A stretch of DNA of 64,000 nucleotides from Planctopirus ephydatiae (GCF_007752345.1 NZ_CP036299.1:3063501-3127500), one strand, 5' to 3'; positions 29,125 through 38,317 are shown, numbered from the stretch's first letter. Translations and numbers: made by a program. The notes: a model not told the origin generated them from the sequence alone.

Positions 29125-30546
29125 TTACAGCTCATACTCGCGAATCTTGCGATAGAGCGTGCGTTCGCCGATTCCCAGCAGATTGGCAGCTTCGTCGCGC
29201 TTTCCACCGGTCAATTCCAGCGCCCGGGCAATGTAATACTTTTCGACATCGTTCAACGAACGCCCGATGAGTCCATCGTTCCCGGCAGGATGCTGAATGA
29301 GATCAACTTCGCTGTGTTCATGATGGCCAGCACCAATCCCTTCCGGAAGATCGTCCACATCCAGTTTGCCATCGATGTCGAGCACCATCATCCCTTCCAC
29401 CACATTGCGCAGCTCACGAATATTTCCCGGCCACGAATAAGCCATCAAGGCCTGTTGAACCTGACGGGTGACGGTGGGAATCGGCTTTTTTTGACGCTCG
29501 GCAAACTGCTTGAGAAAATGATCAATCAGGAACGGGATGTCAGCTCGTCGCTCACTGAGTGGTGGCAAGACAATCGTGACGACTGAAAGCCTGAAGTAAA
29601 GATCTTTGCGGAAAGTTCCCTTCTTGATCATGTCCTGCAGATCAGCGTTGGTCGCAGCCACGAGCCTGACGTTGATCGGAATTTCGTCGTTCGCACCCAG
29701 CCTGGTAATGCGACGCTCTTCGAGGACTCGCAGCAATTTGATTTGTGTGGCCATGGGCATTTCGCCCACTTCGTCAAGAAAGAGTGTCCCTCCGTTGGCG
29801 TATTCAAACTTTCCTATTCGCTTCGTGGCCGCTCCTGTAAACGCACCGGCCTCGTGACCAAACAGTTCACTCTCGAGAATGCTCTCGGGGAGGGCAGAAA
29901 TATTCAGTGGAACAAAGGGCTTGTTTTTGCGTTCGCTGTTCTGATGGATCGCCCGCGCCACGAGTTCTTTGCCAGTCCCGCTTTCTCCCTGAATCAGGAC
30001 TGTACTATCCGTCGGCGCCACGCTTCTCAACTTTTCAATGAGCCGGTGCATCGAAGGACTGTTGCCAATCACCCCTTCAAAACCAAACTTTTCATCAAGT
30101 CGCCGGCTGAGTTCAAATGTCTTTCTCAGCAGGCGGATACGCGAACTGGCACGGTCCACCGCTTGCCTCAACTCACTGATATCAAGCGGTTTTGTAAGAT
30201 AAGTATGAGCCCCGTGCTGTCCCGCTGTCAGTGCCGATTTGATCGAGGCATGCCCGGTCAGCAATATGACTTCGGAATCCGGAAGTTCAGCCTTTGACCT
30301 GCGCAGAATCTCCAGGCCATCCACTTCGTCCATCATCAGTTCAGTGATGATCACATCAAAGTTCTCAACCTCAATCAGGTCGAGTGCCTTCTTTCCGGAT
30401 TCTGCTCCGGCCGAAGCGACTGTGCAGTCGTAACCCACACGCGTCAGACTGTCAGCCACGGCTTGTGCATGGGCTTCGTCGTTGTCCACAATCAGCACGC
30501 GGACACGGACTTCACTCGTTTCTGCAGGCTTGATTTCCTTGGCCAT
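29125..30546 (-). CDS. Sigma-54-dependent response regulator (NtrC family) with altered receiver site
   Basis: Bacterial enhancer-binding activator of sigma-54 promoters. The 473 residues hold a receiver domain (about 15-130), a AAA+ domain (157-385) with Walker A GESGTGKE (187-194), the sigma-54-contacting GAFTGA loop (234-239), Walker [10 protein letters not shown] and the sensor region FRKDLYFRL, and a C-terminal Fis-type HTH (about 432-471). In the receiver, the acidic pair (Asp21, Asp23), Thr97 and Lys119 are present. The residue expected to be the phosphorylated Asp is Glu69 (IITELMM, where the family has TDL). Glu can mimic phospho-Asp, so the protein may be constitutively active or regulated otherwise. 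No histidine kinase is adjacent. Confidence 0.94.
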   Translation of the reverse strand: MAKEIKPAETSEVRVRVLIVDNDEAHAQAVADSLTRVGYDCTVASAGAESGKKALDLIEVENFDVIITELMMDEVDGLEILRRSKAELPDSEVILLTGHASIKSALTAGQHGAHTYLTKPLDISELRQAVDRASSRIRLLRKTFELSRRLDEKFGFEGVIGNSPSMHRLIEKLRSVAPTDSTVLIQGESGTGKELVARAIHQNSERKNKPFVPLNISALPESILESELFGHEAGAFTGAATKRIGKFEYANGGTLFLDEVGEMPMATQIKLLRVLEERRITRLGANDEIPINVRLVAATNADLQDMIKKGTFRKDLYFRLSVVTIVLPPLSERRADIPFLIDHFLKQFAERQKKPIPTVTRQVQQALMAYSWPGNIRELRNVVEGMMVLDIDGKLDVDDLPEGIGAGHHEHSEVDLIQHPAGNDGLIGRSLNDVEKYYIARALELTGGKRDEAANLLGIGERTLYRKIREYEL

Positions 30547-30826
30547 GAGTGACGGATTTTCCTCACACGAAGCATTTTTTCAGGCATGTCATCTCTTGTA
30601 ATAGGATACCATCTCCTGATCATCCTTGCGATGTATCCGAGCGTCACTTCGAGGCTCGCCCTTCATGAGCAGAATTTTGTCCAACCGTTTCAATTTGAAT
30701 ACGATAACTCAAGTTCAACCGTCGCCGTTACACCAAGATCGATTTCTTCAAGATTCGATGCTGCCATTCAAAACCAGTTAAGCCGCCCCCGGCCGATGCA
30801 CTAAAAAGAGTTCTGGAATTTCAAGC

Positions 30827-32164
30827 ATGCTTGACGCTGATTCTCAAATCCGGACTGGTCTAAAGAATTTTCAGCTCCATCAAACTGTCACCGTCTGGGT
30901 GGGACTAGTGGTGGCGGTCTTGGCCTCATTGAGTGTTCTTCAAGCGGTCATGGCGGCTCCCCAAAAGGTATCCGCCGCCAAGCCAGTTGCCAGAGCTATC
31001 ATGAAACTGGAGCTTGATTACGTCGTCAAAATGGATCGCACCGAATATCCACTCAAACCCGGGGCGATCGTCACCCTTCAGATGAGTAATGGCAAAGTCT
31101 ACGAGAATCTCGAGATTGCCCAGGTTCAGAATGGCACCAAACCAGATACTTTCAAACAGATTACGTTCAAACCATCGAAAGGTGTTCCTCCCAAAATCGC
31201 ACCCGTGGCTATGCAGCAGTTTCGTACGGAAGATAACGGTTACGACGTCGTGATCGATCCACAAAGTAAAGGTTACCTGCTGATTGATCTGAAGCGACGT
31301 GATGAAATTGCCGCTGAACGGCTGAAGAGTTCTGGACATCGGTTATGGAAGGAACCTTCGAGTGAAGCAGTCGAGAAGGCGAATGCCTTCTATGACGATC
31401 TGATGAAGAAAGCACAGTCTGATAATCCGCAAAGCCGCTTCCATAAGGTGGAAACTCAGTACTTCGTGTTTTTCACCGATATGCCTCCAGCCCATGTGGC
31501 TGCATATATCGCTAATCTGGACAAAATGTACGATCAGCTTTGTGTGCTCTTCGGTGTACCACAAGGGACAAACATCTGGCTGGGGAAATGCCCGGTAATC
31601 GTCTTTGCCTCGTCAAACGACTTTCGGACGTTCGAAGCCCGTCATCTCGATAATTCAGAGACTCAAGGAATCGCTGGCTTATCCCACCAGTGGAGTGACG
31701 GGCGCGTATTAACAGTCTGCGGTCGTGGTGATGACCCCGTCTTCTTTGCTGCCGTTTTAGTGCATGAAACCTCTCATGGGTTTCTTCACCGCATTCGCTC
31801 GACGAGCCGCATTCCTCCCTGGATGAACGAGGGGATCGCCGATTGGGTGGCGGCTGTCGTCGTTCCACAGAGTGATCATATCGCCAGTCGCATGAATGGA
31901 GCGATCCCTCAAATCAAAGCCACAGGAACTCTGGATGGTTTGCTCAGTTCCAATGGCCGGATTGATGGCTGGCAGTACGGCGTCGCAGCCACAATGACGC
32001 AGTTTCTCGTCACGACCGATGCCAATGCATATCGCGGGTTAATCACGGCTGTTAAAGAAGGGTTTACCTGGCAACAGGCTCTCGAACTCACCTATGGCAT
32101 CACCCCGGCACAACTTGTTTCTGCCTATGGGAAGCAACTGGGATTTCCCGCCCTGCAGCCTTAA
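30827..32164 (+). CDS. Exported HExxH protein, DUF1570/peptidase-MA-like
   Basis: Putative membrane-tethered or secreted metallopeptidase. A hydrophobic segment at residues 22-43 (WVGLVVAVLASLSVLQAV, then AAPQ) works as a signal or anchor. The first third (about 50-200) has no recognised domain. The C-terminal part carries HETSH (313-317) and, 18 residues later, NEGIAD with Glu335, the gluzincin zinc-binding layout. FVFFTDMPPAHVAAY and CPVIVFASSNDFRTF before it are like the DUF1570 fold. Activity is inferred; the family is poorly studied. A related arrangement occurs in the 49001 gene. Transcribed alone. Confidence 0.8.
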   Translation: MLDADSQIRTGLKNFQLHQTVTVWVGLVVAVLASLSVLQAVMAAPQKVSAAKPVARAIMKLELDYVVKMDRTEYPLKPGAIVTLQMSNGKVYENLEIAQVQNGTKPDTFKQITFKPSKGVPPKIAPVAMQQFRTEDNGYDVVIDPQSKGYLLIDLKRRDEIAAERLKSSGHRLWKEPSSEAVEKANAFYDDLMKKAQSDNPQSRFHKVETQYFVFFTDMPPAHVAAYIANLDKMYDQLCVLFGVPQGTNIWLGKCPVIVFASSNDFRTFEARHLDNSETQGIAGLSHQWSDGRVLTVCGRGDDPVFFAAVLVHETSHGFLHRIRSTSRIPPWMNEGIADWVAAVVVPQSDHIASRMNGAIPQIKATGTLDGLLSSNGRIDGWQYGVAATMTQFLVTTDANAYRGLITAVKEGFTWQQALELTYGITPAQLVSAYGKQLGFPALQP

Positions 32165-32445
32165 TCAGTTCGTGCCACCTAGCACACCACCGGCACGATT
32201 CGCCGATAATCCTCCGCTAGATTTCTCGACCGATCTTCAAGCAGGAGAATTCCAGCGAAAGTGGCCATGTCACTTTGGGTAATTTGTAGTGGGCTCGCGG
32301 TGAAGCGAGGAAAGGTTGTAAGTCATTGCTCATCCGTTCCGATGTCATGATTACTGAGGGATAGGGATCAGTCTCCCGAGAGTGTGATGGAGCACCTTCG
32401 TGTGAGATTATGGCCGCCTCAGCCCTTTCACGACGCGATTGATCC

Positions 32446-33939
32446 ATGTCGTTTGCCGGTGCACGCTCCGCAGGTGATCGACGCCGCCGGCGAATGGCTG
32501 TCGGCCACGATCATGGTACGGAGAGATCACCAGAGAATGGTGAGTCGATTCCACTGGCCGATCTCCTCCAGAAAACAATGGCTGGAAGATCACTTAAACT
32601 GATCCCTGGACTGCCAGTGCGTCTCTGGGTTGTCTGGTTGACGATTTCTCTGGCGACTTTGTCAGTAGCCTTTGCCAGCTGGCTGTTGATAGCCCACACC
32701 TCGCTGCCAGCTTTCTTTGCCCCAATCACACAGAGACTATTCAGCTCAACCGATGCCGTTTTTTCGATTGTGCTCGAATCCGCAGGATGGCTGGCCGCTG
32801 GACAGATCTTTTTCCTGATTGGCTGGTGCCGTTCTCGCAGTTCCCTCGATTTCAAAGGACGGTACCGGGTCTGGTATTGGGCCGGCGTCTTGTCACTGAC
32901 CGTTTCATTGTGCAGATTACTTGATCTGCATTCGGCCATTGCCGAGATGATTCTGCAGACCACTCAATGGAAGTTCTGGAACCCCGTCAATGTTCTTTGG
33001 ACTTCGGCTGCGTTTTTCACAGGCACACTCCTGGTGCGCAATCTCGATCGTGACATGCGATCCAGTCGGCTCTCTCTCTGGAGTCTTCGAGTCACAGCCG
33101 CTCTGATGATGATCTGCGTCTGTATGCGACTGGCGCTGGATCGCTCGGCGAGCTTGAACGGGCAGGTTAATGCCAATGCCGAATTGTCTCTGGCAATTCT
33201 TCGGCTGTGGACAGCAGGTGCTGTGTTAGTAACAGCCTGGTTGCATCTCAGGCAGGTCGTCTACTTCTCGGCCGATCCTCCAGCTTCTCAGGAGCGTCGA
33301 GCGAACCGCATTACACGAGTTCTCAGCGGAATGAAGCTCTTCCGCTGGTGGGGAGTGAAACGTCCTGCGGCTCCAGCAAAGCCAACCCGTGTTCGCAAGA
33401 AAGCGGCTGCGTCTGAAGATGCTCCCAAAAAGACCACCCGCAAGAAAGCGACGAGAAAACGGACAACGCGCGCCAGGACAGTCGTTCAAAATGAAGTGGC
33501 CGATGACAGCGAATTAAGCGAAGCCACGTACGACGAAGAGAGCTACGAATCGAGCGATCAATCGACTGACGAATCCGGTGAAGAACCACTCGACCGAGAT
33601 GCGGAGATCCAGCGTGCGATGGATGAAGAAGATTGGGATCGTCTCGAAGAATTGACGCGTCCCGATCATGCCAACGCATCGAATTCGTCCTCTTCAGGAA
33701 AAGATCGCTCAACACGTCACCATCAGTCAGCCAGTTCCTCTCGAAAACAGGTTGACGAAGAATCTGATGCCAGTGCTGAAGTAACTGATTCAGCAGAATC
33801 TGAAGAAGAATCTGCTGACCAGGACTACCTGCGGGTCGATGAAGGGCATAAATCCCTCAAGGGACTGTCCAAGAAACAGCGCCGTGACATGAAGAAACGC
33901 CAGAAGCATGGTGGCTACGACGACAGCGACGACGAGTAG
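32446..33939 (+). CDS. Multi-pass membrane protein with histone-H1-like basic tail and acidic C-terminus
   Basis: Unrecognised protein in three blocks. The N-terminal 280 residues hold about six hydrophobic helices (near 60-83, 104-127, 141-160, 182-198, 214-231, 248-271). A Lys/Arg/Ala/Thr-rich segment (303-345: KPTRVRKKAAASEDAPKKTT, then RKKATRKRTTRAR) resembles the tails of bacterial histone-H1-like proteins. A Glu/Asp/Ser-rich stretch (350-465) follows, and the protein ends in GLSKKQRRDMKKRQKHGG before DDSDDE. The membrane part could anchor a cytoplasmic nucleic-acid-binding tail, but this is inference. The start is uncertain: ATGs at 32446, 32494 and 32578 all precede the first helix. 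Confidence 0.72.
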   Translation: MSFAGARSAGDRRRRRMAVGHDHGTERSPENGESIPLADLLQKTMAGRSLKLIPGLPVRLWVVWLTISLATLSVAFASWLLIAHTSLPAFFAPITQRLFSSTDAVFSIVLESAGWLAAGQIFFLIGWCRSRSSLDFKGRYRVWYWAGVLSLTVSLCRLLDLHSAIAEMILQTTQWKFWNPVNVLWTSAAFFTGTLLVRNLDRDMRSSRLSLWSLRVTAALMMICVCMRLALDRSASLNGQVNANAELSLAILRLWTAGAVLVTAWLHLRQVVYFSADPPASQERRANRITRVLSGMKLFRWWGVKRPAAPAKPTRVRKKAAASEDAPKKTTRKKATRKRTTRARTVVQNEVADDSELSEATYDEESYESSDQSTDESGEEPLDRDAEIQRAMDEEDWDRLEELTRPDHANASNSSSSGKDRSTRHHQSASSSRKQVDEESDASAEVTDSAESEEESADQDYLRVDEGHKSLKGLSKKQRRDMKKRQKHGGYDDSDDE

Positions 33940-34025
33940 CTGCGATTCATGGAACCGAACCTGAGAGCACTCACTTTTGGTGGTTGCTTTGCGCGTGGCA
34001 ATCTCTCTGGATCCTGGATCAAAAT

Positions 34026-34958
34026 TCAGACATCGCAAAGGTGAATGGCTTCTTTCAGTCCAATCGCTGGATCCATGGTGGGAATGAACTCGTGCCCCAC
34101 ATAGCCCTGGTAGCCCACATCCAGCAAGGCCTGCATGACGGCAGGGTAATTGACTTCCTGATTCACATGCAGTTCACCGCGACCTGGATTACCAGCCGTG
34201 TGAATATGTCCCAGCCAATCTTTGTGCTGATGAATCCTCGATATCAAATCACCATCCATGATTTGAACATGGTAGATATCAAACAACAGCTTCACTCGCG
34301 GCGAACCGACCTGTTTGAGAATCTCGACGCAGTAATCGACATGATCCCCCTGATATCCGGGATGTCCTTTCATCGGATGGGTCGATACCCGGCTATTCAG
34401 ATGCTCCAGGCAAAGCGTGACCTGTTTCTCTTCGGCATAACCGGCGATCTGCTTGTAAGCCTTAACGCAATTCGCCATACCCACGTCATCAGGAATGATG
34501 ACTCCCTTCGAGTTCGCTCTCATCCCGGTGAATGTGATCACACTGGGGCAGCCAAAGTCCGCCGCTTGATCAATTTTCTTTCTCAGAACTGTCAGACATT
34601 CTTCATGATTGGCAGGATCGTTGACCCCTTTGACAAAACCATGGCTCGAAGCAATCGCGCAGCTTAATCCGTGTTCTTTGAGAACAGGCCAGTGCACAGG
34701 ATCCACCAGTTCCACACTCTGGACACCCAGTTTTTTCGCCTGACGACAAAACTCGTGAATGTCCTTCCAATAGTCTTTATAGCACCAGTGAACCAGCGAA
34801 TGGCGAATGTTCCCCTTCAGTGCCGGGCTCGTTGATTCCTGGGCAGAGGCAGCGCTGGTATTGATGGCTGCAGTTCCCGCTAAAGCAGCACCAGCCGCGA
34901 TTGCTGCGAGACAGTCTGATGTCTGACCGAGCCATTCTCTGCGAGTTGAAGTCGTCAT
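34026..34958 (-). CDS. Tat-exported sugar-phosphate isomerase/epimerase-like TIM barrel (hydroxypyruvate isomerase type)
   Basis: AP-endonuclease-2-like TIM barrel related to hydroxypyruvate isomerase and inosose/xylose isomerase-like enzymes. The N-terminus TSTRREWLGQ carries a twin-arginine motif followed by an Ala-rich hydrophobic region and AASAQ, so it is predicted to be exported folded, as is common for planctomycete members. The barrel shows SVELVDPVHWPVL, ASSHGFVKGVN, VTLCLEHLNSRV with a metal-binding Glu, KLLFDIYHVQIMDGDLI with the Asp and His ligands, HIHTAGNPGRGELH, and VGHEFIPTMDP with the last Glu. The substrate is unknown. Its product could feed sugar metabolism together with the aldo/keto reductase and mutarotase downstream on the same strand, but they are separated by terminators. 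Confidence 0.9.
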   Translation of the reverse strand: MTTSTRREWLGQTSDCLAAIAAGAALAGTAAINTSAASAQESTSPALKGNIRHSLVHWCYKDYWKDIHEFCRQAKKLGVQSVELVDPVHWPVLKEHGLSCAIASSHGFVKGVNDPANHEECLTVLRKKIDQAADFGCPSVITFTGMRANSKGVIIPDDVGMANCVKAYKQIAGYAEEKQVTLCLEHLNSRVSTHPMKGHPGYQGDHVDYCVEILKQVGSPRVKLLFDIYHVQIMDGDLISRIHQHKDWLGHIHTAGNPGRGELHVNQEVNYPAVMQALLDVGYQGYVGHEFIPTMDPAIGLKEAIHLCDV

Positions 34959-35054
34959 GATCTCTTTCCTGGTGTCACTTCAGTCTGAGTTGAGAAAAGG
35001 ATTATGCCATCTTTTGGGCAGGAGGAAAGTCCGTTCAATTCAAACAACCAAAAA

Positions 35055-35090
35055 GCAAAGAACCCTGTGCAGACAAATATCTGCACAGGG
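35055..35090 (-). terminator. Rho-independent terminator of the 35163 gene
   Basis: CCCTGTGCAGA (35063-35073) pairs with TCTGCACAGGG (35080-35090) around a 6-nt loop. TTCTTTGCTTTTT follows on the minus strand. It lies 72 bp past the stop. Confidence 0.87.
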
Positions 35091-35162
35091 CTCTCAATGA
35101 GTTGCCAGTACATGAAGGAAAAGATACCTGGGGATTACCAGACCCATCTTCCCCGATATGGA

Positions 35163-35720
35163 CTACTCAAGAATTTTGGAAGCATCTTTGGAGATGGCAG
35201 CAATCGTTTCTTCGGTGAGATCCTTGGCTGCGAAGCCTTTGTTGACCTTCACTTTGCCTTCGACCCACATCATGACAGTAACTTCGGCCTGCGGATTGAG
35301 CTTGTAGCTCTTAGGGCCAGCAGCGCCTTCAAATGTGGTCAGAGGGATCTGCTTGATGGAGTGCTTGGTTGCCACTTCGGACAGCTTCGCTTCGGCAGAA
35401 CTGGGTGAGTCGCTGGTCAGCACCAGGAAGCCAGCCATCTTGGCGTCACGGTTGGCAGAGACCACACCATCCAAAGCCTTGGTCAGCTTGGCGACGTTTT
35501 CATCAACGTCCTTGGTGAAAATGGAGACCACAGGCTGGTTGCCAAAGCGGCAGCGGTAGCAGAGGTCTTCACCCTTCTGAGGGCCGGTGACGTCATGCAC
35601 ATAAAACGCAGGAACTCGCTGGCCTGCGGAAAGTCCGGACTCAATTTCAGCAGCAGTTGAAACGACCACACCTGTCGCTACAGCAGCCAGAACAGCCAAA
35701 GACGCAAACAACTTCTTCAT
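35163..35720 (-). CDS. Secreted thioredoxin-like protein (185 aa)
   Basis: Exported protein, probably with a thioredoxin-related fold. The ATG at 35720 follows GGAG and gives MKKLFASLAVLAAVATGVVV, a typical Sec signal; the upstream start at 35735 is less likely. After the signal come VPAFYVHDVTGPQKGEDLCYRC, with Cys residues spaced CYRC, then NQPVVSIFTKDVDENVAKLT, KMAGFLVLTSDSPSSAEAKL and TTFEGAAGPKSYKLNPQAEVT, which fit alternating strands and helices of a peroxiredoxin/thioredoxin-like domain. From memory this form recurs in planctomycete proteomes without assigned function. It is transcribed alone with a good terminator. Confidence 0.8.
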   Translation of the reverse strand: MKKLFASLAVLAAVATGVVVSTAAEIESGLSAGQRVPAFYVHDVTGPQKGEDLCYRCRFGNQPVVSIFTKDVDENVAKLTKALDGVVSANRDAKMAGFLVLTSDSPSSAEAKLSEVATKHSIKQIPLTTFEGAAGPKSYKLNPQAEVTVMMWVEGKVKVNKGFAAKDLTEETIAAISKDASKILE

Positions 35721-35735
35721 TCGGAAACTCCACAT

Positions 35736-36208
35736 TTAACGAGGTGATCAATCAAGCCGATTTTCAGAGAAGAATCAATCCTCACTGAAAACCAATGCAA
35801 TTCCTGCATCACAGCTTAGTCATGTACCGGAATTTGATCCAGAACTTTCACGAAAGAACTGGGATCGGACGAAAAATGATGAAATGACGGATTGATCTTC
35901 TTATCGAAATCTCCAGCCTAGGGCAGTTTGACTTCGTCACCATGCAAAGCGATCAACGAGAAGAAGCAACGAAGGCCGGCAGCCCTGTCCGGAAGCCCCT
36001 CCAACGCAGAGTGACTTCGCGCCGTCGGCCTTCGCTGCGATCCCCACAAGTGAGATAAGCAGGATCTGTGCCAGCGGCGCAATTTGCACCTTTATCAGCG
36101 ATTTTCCGAGAGTTTTCGCGTTGGTCACTCCGCCAGATTTCCCATACTGACGCGAAAATGAAAATTTGATCGTCAGAATGACAACGCTTTACCTTTTTCC
36201 AACAACGC
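35736..36208. other. Spacer with a long inverted repeat
   Basis: No gene seen. GCAACGAAGGCCG (35966-35978) and CGGCCTTCGCTGC (36026-36038) are complementary except for one A-C mismatch, with a 47-nt centre. On the minus strand they are followed by TTCTTCTCG. It could be a weak terminator of the aldo/keto reductase gene or a structured element. Confidence 0.4.
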
Positions 36209-37180
36209 TCAAACGACGAATTCACCATTTTGAAACCGGGAGCCAGCGGGCTCATTGTTTTCAGGTTTTCCCTCGACATGTGCCCAGTTATGAATGGGCT
36301 TCAAAATCTTCAAGACTTCCTGAAGCAGCTCTTCATCAATAGGTTCTTCTGCCCACCGGCACCATTCCGAAACTCGGGCCGGGTTAGCGGTCCCGGCAAT
36401 GCAGGTCGTCATCTCTTCATTTCGAATCGAGAACTGCAGCGCCAGCTTGGCAAGATCGCTCCCATGTTCCTTGCAGTAAGTTGCTGCCTGAGCAGCCACT
36501 TCGCGAACTTTGGGTGTCGCCTTATGCCAGACAGGCAACGGATCATTGCATAAGAGTCTGGCAGCAAACGGGGCAGCATTTTCAATTCCCACTCCGCGTT
36601 CCTTCAAAAACGGAACGAGATCTCCAAAACTTGTGTTCTGCAACGTGTAATGATTGTACGACAGCACCACATCCAGAGGTGTCTGCTTGAGTACGGTCGT
36701 GAAGTTTTTGAGGGGGTAACCGCTGACGCCGATAAACCTCACTTTGCCCGATTTTTGAACTTCCCGCAAAGCCGGGATCGTCTCGTCGATGACCTGCTGG
36801 ACATCGACAAATTCAATGTCATGGCAGATCATGATGTCGATGTGGTCAGTCCCGAGTCGATGCAGACTGACATCAACACTTTCACGCACACGCTTCGCCG
36901 AAAAATCGAAATGGTTCGAATCGTATCGCCCCAGTTTCGTCTGGAGGATGTACGAATCGCGCGGAATCTCCCGGAAGAGAATCCCCAGAAGCACTTCCGA
37001 CATCCCGCGCCCATAAAAAGGGGCGGTATCGATGAAGTTCATACCCTTGTCGAGTGCGACCCGAACGGCCTGCATGGCCTCGGAGACATCAACTTTACGA
37101 AACTCCTGCCCTAACGATGAGGCTCCAAAGCCGACCACTGGTAGCTTAAGTCCTGTCTTACCCAATTCGCGATACTGCAT
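36209..37180 (-). CDS. Aldo/keto reductase (L-galactose/L-fucose dehydrogenase-like)
   Basis: NAD(P)-dependent oxidoreductase with a TIM-barrel fold. The 323 residues show the catalytic tetrad: Asp51 (FIDTAPFYG), Tyr56, Lys82 (QTKLGRY) and His120 (MICHDIE). GKTGLKLPVVGFGASSLG at the N-terminus is the cofactor-side signature. The ALREVQKSGKVRFIGVSGYPL stretch and LSYNHYTLQNTSFGDLVPFLKERGVGIENAAPF are close to the L-galactose dehydrogenase / D-threo-aldose-dehydrogenase subgroup. A fucose-mutarotase-like gene lies 66 bp upstream on the same strand, so oxidation of L-fucose or L-galactose to the lactone is a plausible role. The exact substrate is inference. Confidence 0.92.
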   Translation of the reverse strand: MQYRELGKTGLKLPVVGFGASSLGQEFRKVDVSEAMQAVRVALDKGMNFIDTAPFYGRGMSEVLLGILFREIPRDSYILQTKLGRYDSNHFDFSAKRVRESVDVSLHRLGTDHIDIMICHDIEFVDVQQVIDETIPALREVQKSGKVRFIGVSGYPLKNFTTVLKQTPLDVVLSYNHYTLQNTSFGDLVPFLKERGVGIENAAPFAARLLCNDPLPVWHKATPKVREVAAQAATYCKEHGSDLAKLALQFSIRNEEMTTCIAGTANPARVSEWCRWAEEPIDEELLQEVLKILKPIHNWAHVEGKPENNEPAGSRFQNGEFVV

Positions 37181-37246
37181 CTTCGTTCCTGAATCTGACA
37201 GGTATGTCTTTGTTGAAACAATTTATGCACGCACAATTCACGCAGC

Positions 37247-37693
37247 TTATGGCTGACGCACGCCAACTTTAAGAAGCAGATTCGCCCAGAGTGCCACATC
37301 GCCGGTTTGGATTGTCAGGACATGGTCGGTCGATTTCACTTCTTCGTAAAAATCCCATTTAGAGATCGGTGTCAAAGGAATCGAAAGACCGGCTGCAGCC
37401 ATCGTTGCAGAAAATTCCCTCCATACGGGGGGATCACCCAATTGTGCATACGGGTCGTCGGCAGGGATTCCCATGGTATGCACATGATCGATGGGAATCG
37501 CTGAAAGTATGGCTTCGAGCACCTGGTTTACCGTCACCAGCCCCGGCGACAGATTCAACGAAATCAGCGTCCCATTGGGCCCCATGGTTGTTGAAGCGGG
37601 GTAGTTGCCATCCGCAATCAGGATGCGGGCATGATGCCCAGCCCGTCCCAGGACAGCGAGAATATCAGGATGAATCAGTTTGGATTTGAGCAT
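37247..37693 (-). CDS. RbsD/FucU family sugar mutarotase
   Basis: Small cytoplasmic decameric-type enzyme that speeds interconversion of sugar anomers (L-fucose for FucU, ribose for RbsD). I use the ATG at 37693, giving MLKSKLIHPDILAVLGRAGH, the family's normal N-terminus; the frame also has a TTG 18 codons upstream. The active-site region has His20 and Asp28 (HHARILIADGNYPAS), and the C-terminus FYEEVK, then LTIQTGDVALWANLLLKVGV corresponds to the FucU end. At 148 residues the size fits. Predicted operon with the DUF188 gene upstream and the aldo/keto reductase downstream. FucU is favoured over RbsD by the Tyr and NLLLK motifs. Confidence 0.9.
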   Translation of the reverse strand: MLKSKLIHPDILAVLGRAGHHARILIADGNYPASTTMGPNGTLISLNLSPGLVTVNQVLEAILSAIPIDHVHTMGIPADDPYAQLGDPPVWREFSATMAAAGLSIPLTPISKWDFYEEVKSTDHVLTIQTGDVALWANLLLKVGVRQP

Positions 37694-37801
37694 TTGGATA
37701 TGTTTCGTCTGGAGAGCAGGTTCAAGCGACTCAATCTCGCTAATCAAAACATAATCATCTTTGTCTCGCGATGAAAGCTGGCGATCTCTTCCACAAGAAA
37801 C

Positions 37802-38317
37802 TCACGCATGGGGCTGGTCATCAGTGATGTTTTCTGGAGGAGAAGCAGGTGGATTGGTCGCCAGGCGTCTCAATTCCCGAGTCAAAAGCTGATCCAAAGC
37901 CTGAGCAAACCGCTGCTTGTCTTTCACACCATAAGGCGCCGGCCCACCTGTCAATAGTCCCGCTTCGCGCAGCTGATCGTTCAAATCGCGCGCGGCCCGG
38001 CGCTCGCCAATCGTTTCCTGCGTACAGAGATAGCCATGAAAGTCGATGACGAAAACGCCTTGAGGAATCAGGTCAGACATCAGTGGCACATCACTGGTGA
38101 TTGCCAGATCGCCTCGATTGGATTGAGCGACAATGTATCGATCAGCGACATCGGGCCCGCCGGGAACAATCTGCAGTTTGACAAATCGATTTCCGGAAGG
38201 AACCCACATGCCAGAATTCGCCACTACAGTGGTTTCCAGTTGGAGTCGAGTGGCTGCCCGGAAGACGAGTTCTTTCACTTCCCGCGGACTGGCATCTCCA
38301 TCGATCCAGATCTTCAT
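37802..38317 (-). CDS. YaiI/YqxD family protein (DUF188, PIN-like)
   Basis: Small conserved protein of the YaiI/YqxD (UPF0178) family, which has a PIN-like nuclease fold but no proven activity. The start MKIWIDGDASPREVKELVFR carries the conserved D-x-D near residues 6-8. GPDVADRYIV, GDLAITSDVPLMSDL and the GERRAARDLND region are characteristic, as is GGPAPYGVKDKQRFAQALD. The tail (about 155-171) is Pro-rich and variable. It is the first gene of a possible three-gene minus-strand unit with the mutarotase (108 bp on) and the aldo/keto reductase. A functional link to sugars is not evident. Confidence 0.93.
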   Translation of the reverse strand: MKIWIDGDASPREVKELVFRAATRLQLETTVVANSGMWVPSGNRFVKLQIVPGGPDVADRYIVAQSNRGDLAITSDVPLMSDLIPQGVFVIDFHGYLCTQETIGERRAARDLNDQLREAGLLTGGPAPYGVKDKQRFAQALDQLLTRELRRLATNPPASPPENITDDQPHA

